Part shown: positions 6,256-8,450 of the stretch, piece by piece
Position numbering within the stretch: the stretch's first letter is position 1
How the letters are laid out: every line of letters starts with the position of its first letter
NCBI GenBank assembly: GCA_900539525.1
Contig: UQCM01000086.1
Location: forward strand, 1 to 8,450
Length of the DNA: 8,450 nt
Direction of reading: 5' to 3'
Origin: an uncultured Blautia sp.
GTDB taxonomy: Bacteria > Bacillota > Clostridia > Lachnospirales > Lachnospiraceae
The notes under the pieces: model-generated
Database searches by the model: none
Seen by the model: the letters and a program-made list of their open reading frames with translations, nothing else
What the model was told of the DNA's origin: nothing
Program-made: the position numbers and the translations under genes

Positions 6256-6295
6256 GTGATATAGAAAATTTCTTCTAATTTCCTGTATCACAAAA
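6252..6295. repeat. Long hairpin overlapping the T tract of the preceding terminator
   Basis: Bases 6252-6270 and 6277-6295 can form a 19-position stem with one mismatch and one G-T wobble around a TCTTCT loop. The outer ten pairs are perfect (TTTTGTGATA against TATCACAAAA). The left arm uses the T tract of the terminator at 6212-6255. Neither strand has a T run after the hairpin, so it is not a standard terminator. Confidence 0.6.
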
Positions 6296-6322
6296 CCCTC
6301 CGGGGGCTTGCCCACTTTGTTC

Positions 6323-6351
6323 TTGACAAAATATGTATTTAATGATATAAA
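6323..6351 (+). promoter_or_regulatory. Sigma-A promoter of the GntR-ABC operon
   Basis: TTGACA at 6323-6328 and TATAAA at 6346-6351 are separated by exactly 17 bp, matching the consensus at 6 of 6 and 5 of 6 positions. Transcription would start near 6358, inside the dyad at 6353-6371. It is the best vegetative-type promoter in the window. Confidence 0.8.
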
Positions 6352-6352
6352 A

Positions 6353-6371
6353 GTATATACATAATATATAC
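6353..6371. promoter_or_regulatory. Candidate operator of the GntR-family regulator
   Basis: GTATATA (6353-6359) and TATATAC (6365-6371) form a 7-bp inverted repeat with a 5-bp spacer. The dyad starts just after the -10 and covers the predicted transcription start, the usual place for an autorepressor site. GntR proteins bind as dimers to such dyads. The assignment is by position and symmetry only; AT-rich DNA produces such dyads by chance more easily. Confidence 0.5.
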
Positions 6372-6399
6372 AATATAACAGGGAAAGGATGAACGATCG

Positions 6400-6771
6400 A
6401 TGGAGATTATCATCAGCAATTCCAGCGGTAAGCCAATCTACGAGCAGATCGTCAGCCAGATCAAGAATATGATTCTGGCAGGGGAACTGAAACCCGGGGA
6501 TGCACTGCCCTCCATGCGGTTTCTTGCAAAGGAGCTGCACATCAGTGTGATTACAACGAAGAGGGCATATGAAGATCTGGAGCGGGATGGCTTTATTACG
6601 ACCATGGTGGGAAGAGGAAGTTTTGTGGCAGAGTCGAATACTGAAGTCCTGAAGGAGGAACAGCTGCGTATCGTCGAGCAGAAGCTTGAAGATGCCGTAG
6701 AGCATGCCAGAAAGAGCGGTGTGTCACTGGAGGAGCTCCGGGAGATCATGGAAATGCTGTACCGTTCATGA
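6400..6771 (+). CDS. GntR-family transcriptional regulator, YtrA subfamily
   Basis: This small cytosolic DNA-binding repressor probably controls the ABC transporter encoded after it. The 123-residue protein has a GntR winged helix at about residues 10-77 (PIYEQIVSQIKNMILAGEL, PSMRFLAKELHIS, GFITTMVGRGSFVAE). A short helical tail of about 45 residues follows in place of the large ligand-binding domain of FadR- or HutC-type regulators. That short tail defines the YtrA group, whose members usually sit in front of ABC transporter genes and respond to cell-envelope stress or antimicrobial peptides. AAAGGA at 6384-6389 lies 10 nt before the ATG. A consensus promoter and a dyad precede the gene, suggesting autoregulation. 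The ATPase gene starts 118 nt downstream with no terminator between. Confidence 0.92.
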   Translation: MEIIISNSSGKPIYEQIVSQIKNMILAGELKPGDALPSMRFLAKELHISVITTKRAYEDLERDGFITTMVGRGSFVAESNTEVLKEEQLRIVEQKLEDAVEHARKSGVSLEELREIMEMLYRS

Positions 6772-6889
6772 ATAAGACAGAAAACATGATTTTCAGCAGT
6801 TGGATCTGGTAAACATTTCCCGGGAGAGATGCATAGAAAGCGGCAAGGCTTAGGACAGCTGCAGGATGATTATACGAGGAGGATGGATC

Positions 6890-7750
6890 ATGGAATATGC
6901 GATTGAAGCAGAAGGGCTGACAAAAGAGTATCATCAGTTTACATTGAAACAGGCAACAATGAAAATACCGTGCGGAAGTATCATGGGGTTCGTGGGAGAG
7001 AATGGTGCAGGAAAGAGTACGATGATAAAAGGAATCCTGAATCTGTATCGCCGTGACGGAGGTACAGTGAAAATTTTCGGAACACCTGTGGAGGATATGA
7101 AGCCTGAACAGAAGGAAGAGATTGGAGTTGTTTTTGATGGATGCTTCTTTCATGATACACTGAAGGTGAAAGAGGTTCAGAAAATCATGGAGCATACATA
7201 CCGGCACTGGCAGAGAGATGTGTTTGCAGATTACCTGAAGCGCTTTAAGCTGTCAGAGGAGAAGAAGGTGAAAGAACTGTCGAGAGGAATGAAGATGAAG
7301 CTGTCTCTGGCAGTGGCACTTTCTCATCAGGCGAAGCTGCTGATCCTTGATGAAGCGACCAGCGGTCTTGACCCTGTGGCGAGGGATCAGATCCTGGATA
7401 TCTTTCTTGATTTTATCCAGGATGAGGAACACAGCATTCTGGTATCCTCCCACATTCTCAGTGATCTGGAAAAGGTGGCAGATTACATTACCTTTATTGA
7501 CCACGGAGAGGTCATGTTTACAAAGAGCAAGGATGAGCTCCTGAATGATTATGGCATGGTAAAATGTAAAAGAGAAGATCTGGTGACACTGGACAGCAAT
7601 CATGTCGTGGGGGTCAGAAAGAACAGGTTTGGATGTGAGGTTCTGGTAGATAACCGGCGGGAACTGGAAAAAAGAGAGCACAGCTATGTGATCGATGCCG
7701 CATCTATAGAAGAGATCATGCTGTTCTGCACGAAGGAGGGGGAACGATGA
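6890..7750 (+). CDS. ABC transporter ATP-binding protein (YtrB/BcrA/PmtA-like)
   Basis: This is the ATPase of an ABC exporter; it would work with the permease encoded next. The protein has 286 residues. It shows Walker A GENGAGKST (36-44), a degenerate signature LSRGM (130-134), Walker B LLILDEA (150-156) and switch histidine H188 in SSHIL. The Q-loop position in GVVFDGCFF has Asp83 where most ATPases have Gln. About 80 residues after H188 form a family-variable C-terminal part. The ATG at 6890 follows GAGGAGG (6876-6882) by 7 nt; the in-frame ATG at 6866 has no comparable ribosome binding site. The stop overlaps the permease start (ATGA), so the two are translationally coupled. The GntR-ATPase-permease order recalls Staphylococcus pmtR-pmtAB and Bacillus ytr loci. 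Substrate is unknown. Confidence 0.92.
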   Translation: MEYAIEAEGLTKEYHQFTLKQATMKIPCGSIMGFVGENGAGKSTMIKGILNLYRRDGGTVKIFGTPVEDMKPEQKEEIGVVFDGCFFHDTLKVKEVQKIMEHTYRHWQRDVFADYLKRFKLSEEKKVKELSRGMKMKLSLAVALSHQAKLLILDEATSGLDPVARDQILDIFLDFIQDEEHSILVSSHILSDLEKVADYITFIDHGEVMFTKSKDELLNDYGMVKCKREDLVTLDSNHVVGVRKNRFGCEVLVDNRRELEKREHSYVIDAASIEEIMLFCTKEGER

Positions 7751-8385
7751 AAGGATTATTATTAAAGGATCTATACAACATGAAAGTGTTTTCAAAGACT
7801 CTTTTCGCACTGGTCGCCATGATGGCGGTATTCGGGGTGATGATGAATAACCCGAGCTATATCTGTGCGATGACAATTGTTATGAGCCTTTCCGTATCCA
7901 TGAACGGGATCGCCCTTGATGAGAAGGCACACTGGGATCAGTATGCCATGACATTTCCTGTAACCCGCAGGATGCTTGTTCTGGAGAAAATGATCCTGAT
8001 GGTATCGATCACATTGGCAGGGGGCGTGCTTGCCATCGTGCTTGGCGGGACGATGACAGTTGTTACAGGGGGGAATCTGCCAATGCTTCTTCTTGGGTGT
8101 GTGACAGGCATGGGAGTGGTGATGATCATGCAGAGCGTACTGATGCCGATCCTGTTGAAACTGGGGACAGAAAATGCCAGATTTGCCATGATCGCTGTCC
8201 TGGCAGCGCCTGCTGTACTGATCGTCCTTGTGGTAAGATCCGGGAAGATTCCCATGGAGGTATTGGAAGAAAATGTTTACTTCTGGATCCGCATGGGAAG
8301 CGGACTTATGGTTCTTGCAGGGATAGCCGCATTGTTTGTATCCTACTGGATCAGCGTAAGGATTTATGAAAAGAAAGAGTGGTAG
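7747..8385 (+). CDS. ABC-2 type transporter permease
   Basis: This membrane protein would form the transport path of the exporter powered by the preceding ATPase. The 212-residue protein begins MKGLLLKDLYNMK, an N-terminus common in small ABC-2 permeases of the PmtB type. Six hydrophobic segments lie at about residues 17-33, 36-52, 79-105, 111-138, 145-164 and 184-203. Between segments 2 and 3 a cytosolic stretch (DEKAHWDQYAMTFPVTRRMLVLEK) matches the typical coupling region of these permeases. The ATG overlaps the ATPase stop codon, and no other transporter gene follows before the repeat-borne terminator. One ATPase and one permease could assemble as homodimers. Likely roles are export of, or resistance to, a peptide or lipid-active compound, but the sequence does not define the substrate. 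Confidence 0.88.
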   Translation: MKGLLLKDLYNMKVFSKTLFALVAMMAVFGVMMNNPSYICAMTIVMSLSVSMNGIALDEKAHWDQYAMTFPVTRRMLVLEKMILMVSITLAGGVLAIVLGGTMTVVTGGNLPMLLLGCVTGMGVVMIMQSVLMPILLKLGTENARFAMIAVLAAPAVLIVLVVRSGKIPMEVLEENVYFWIRMGSGLMVLAGIAALFVSYWISVRIYEKKEW

Positions 8386-8396
8386 CAACAAAAAAG

Positions 8397-8450
8397 GTAA
8401 CTATTCAGAGTCCATTCGCAAAATCGCCTCTGCGAGGCTTTCCTTTTGCT
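8397..8450 (+). repeat. Second intact copy of the dispersed repeat
   Basis: From 8397 to 8441 the sequence matches 2766-2810 at 44 of 45 positions, differing only at 8403 (A for G in the box). It includes the box GTAACTATTCAGAG, the linker and the GCCTC-TGC-GAGGC hairpin. It lies 11 nt after the permease stop, the same distance as the first copy from the sigE stop. The window ends soon after, so its right end cannot be defined. Confidence 0.85.
8426..8447 (+). terminator. Likely intrinsic terminator of the GntR-ABC operon
   Basis: GCCTC (8426-8430) and GAGGC (8434-8438) close a TGC loop and are followed by TTTCCTTTT. The hairpin is the same as at 2795; the T tract is interrupted, so termination may be partial. 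Confidence 0.6.

Noticed and set aside
6786..6812. Eight-residue open frame MIFSSWIW between the GntR and ATPase genes
   Set aside because: Hydrophobic and in a suggestive place, but it has no ribosome binding site and is short enough to occur by chance.
7253..8391. Minus-strand open frames of about 200 codons opposite the ABC genes
   Set aside because: They mirror codon bias of the sense genes, show no family resemblance and have no ribosome binding sites or promoters that stand out.

Overview
The window reads as chromosomal DNA from an anaerobic, spore-forming member of the Clostridia, most likely a gut Lachnospiraceae. This rests on the spoIIGA-sigE sporulation pair, an oxygen-sensitive [FeFe]-hydrogenase with atypical H-cluster loops, strong AGGAGG-type ribosome binding sites, and protein sequences that resemble that family. 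The assignment is by recognition and was not searched. All nine convincing genes lie on the + strand, and no RNA gene, CRISPR array, insertion sequence or phage gene was seen.

Layout. (1) 1-182: an upstream region with a perfect 14-bp inverted repeat. (2) 183-938: aroD, a type I 3-dehydroquinate dehydratase, closed by a strong terminator at 988-1030. (3) 1099-2754: the spoIIGA-sigE operon. Its upstream region carries two Spo0A-box-like sequences and a consensus -35/-10 pair with a 21-bp spacer, as in the classical Spo0A-activated spoIIG promoter. SpoIIGA is the membrane aspartic protease that activates pro-sigma-E in the mother cell. (4) 2766-2817: a repeat and terminator cassette. (5) 2910-3764: a secreted Amidase_3 cell-wall hydrolase with wall-binding repeats. 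(6) 3944-6177: a monomeric [FeFe]-hydrogenase resembling group B, followed 5 nt later by an AlkD-like DNA alkylation-repair protein, ending in a strong terminator at 6212-6255. (7) 6323-8385: a YtrA-type GntR regulator, an ABC ATPase and an ABC-2 permease, with a consensus promoter and an AT-rich dyad that looks like the regulator's own operator. (8) 8397-8450: a second, nearly identical repeat and terminator cassette.

How the parts relate. The aroD, sporulation, amidase, hydrogenase-alkD and GntR-ABC units look like separate transcription units doing unrelated work: aromatic biosynthesis, sporulation, wall remodelling, fermentative redox balance with DNA repair, and an efflux or stress-response module. 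What links them is a small dispersed repeat built on the box GTAACTGTTCAGAG plus a short GC hairpin. It occurs in intact or decayed form in five of the intergenic spaces. Two near-identical direct copies bracket everything from just after sigE to the window end. Since sigG commonly follows sigE in Clostridia and is absent here, the bracketed block could be an insertion; this is inference. No clearly new multi-gene system is visible. The best leads are the repeat family, the conserved spoIIG-type promoter and the atypical hydrogenase operon.
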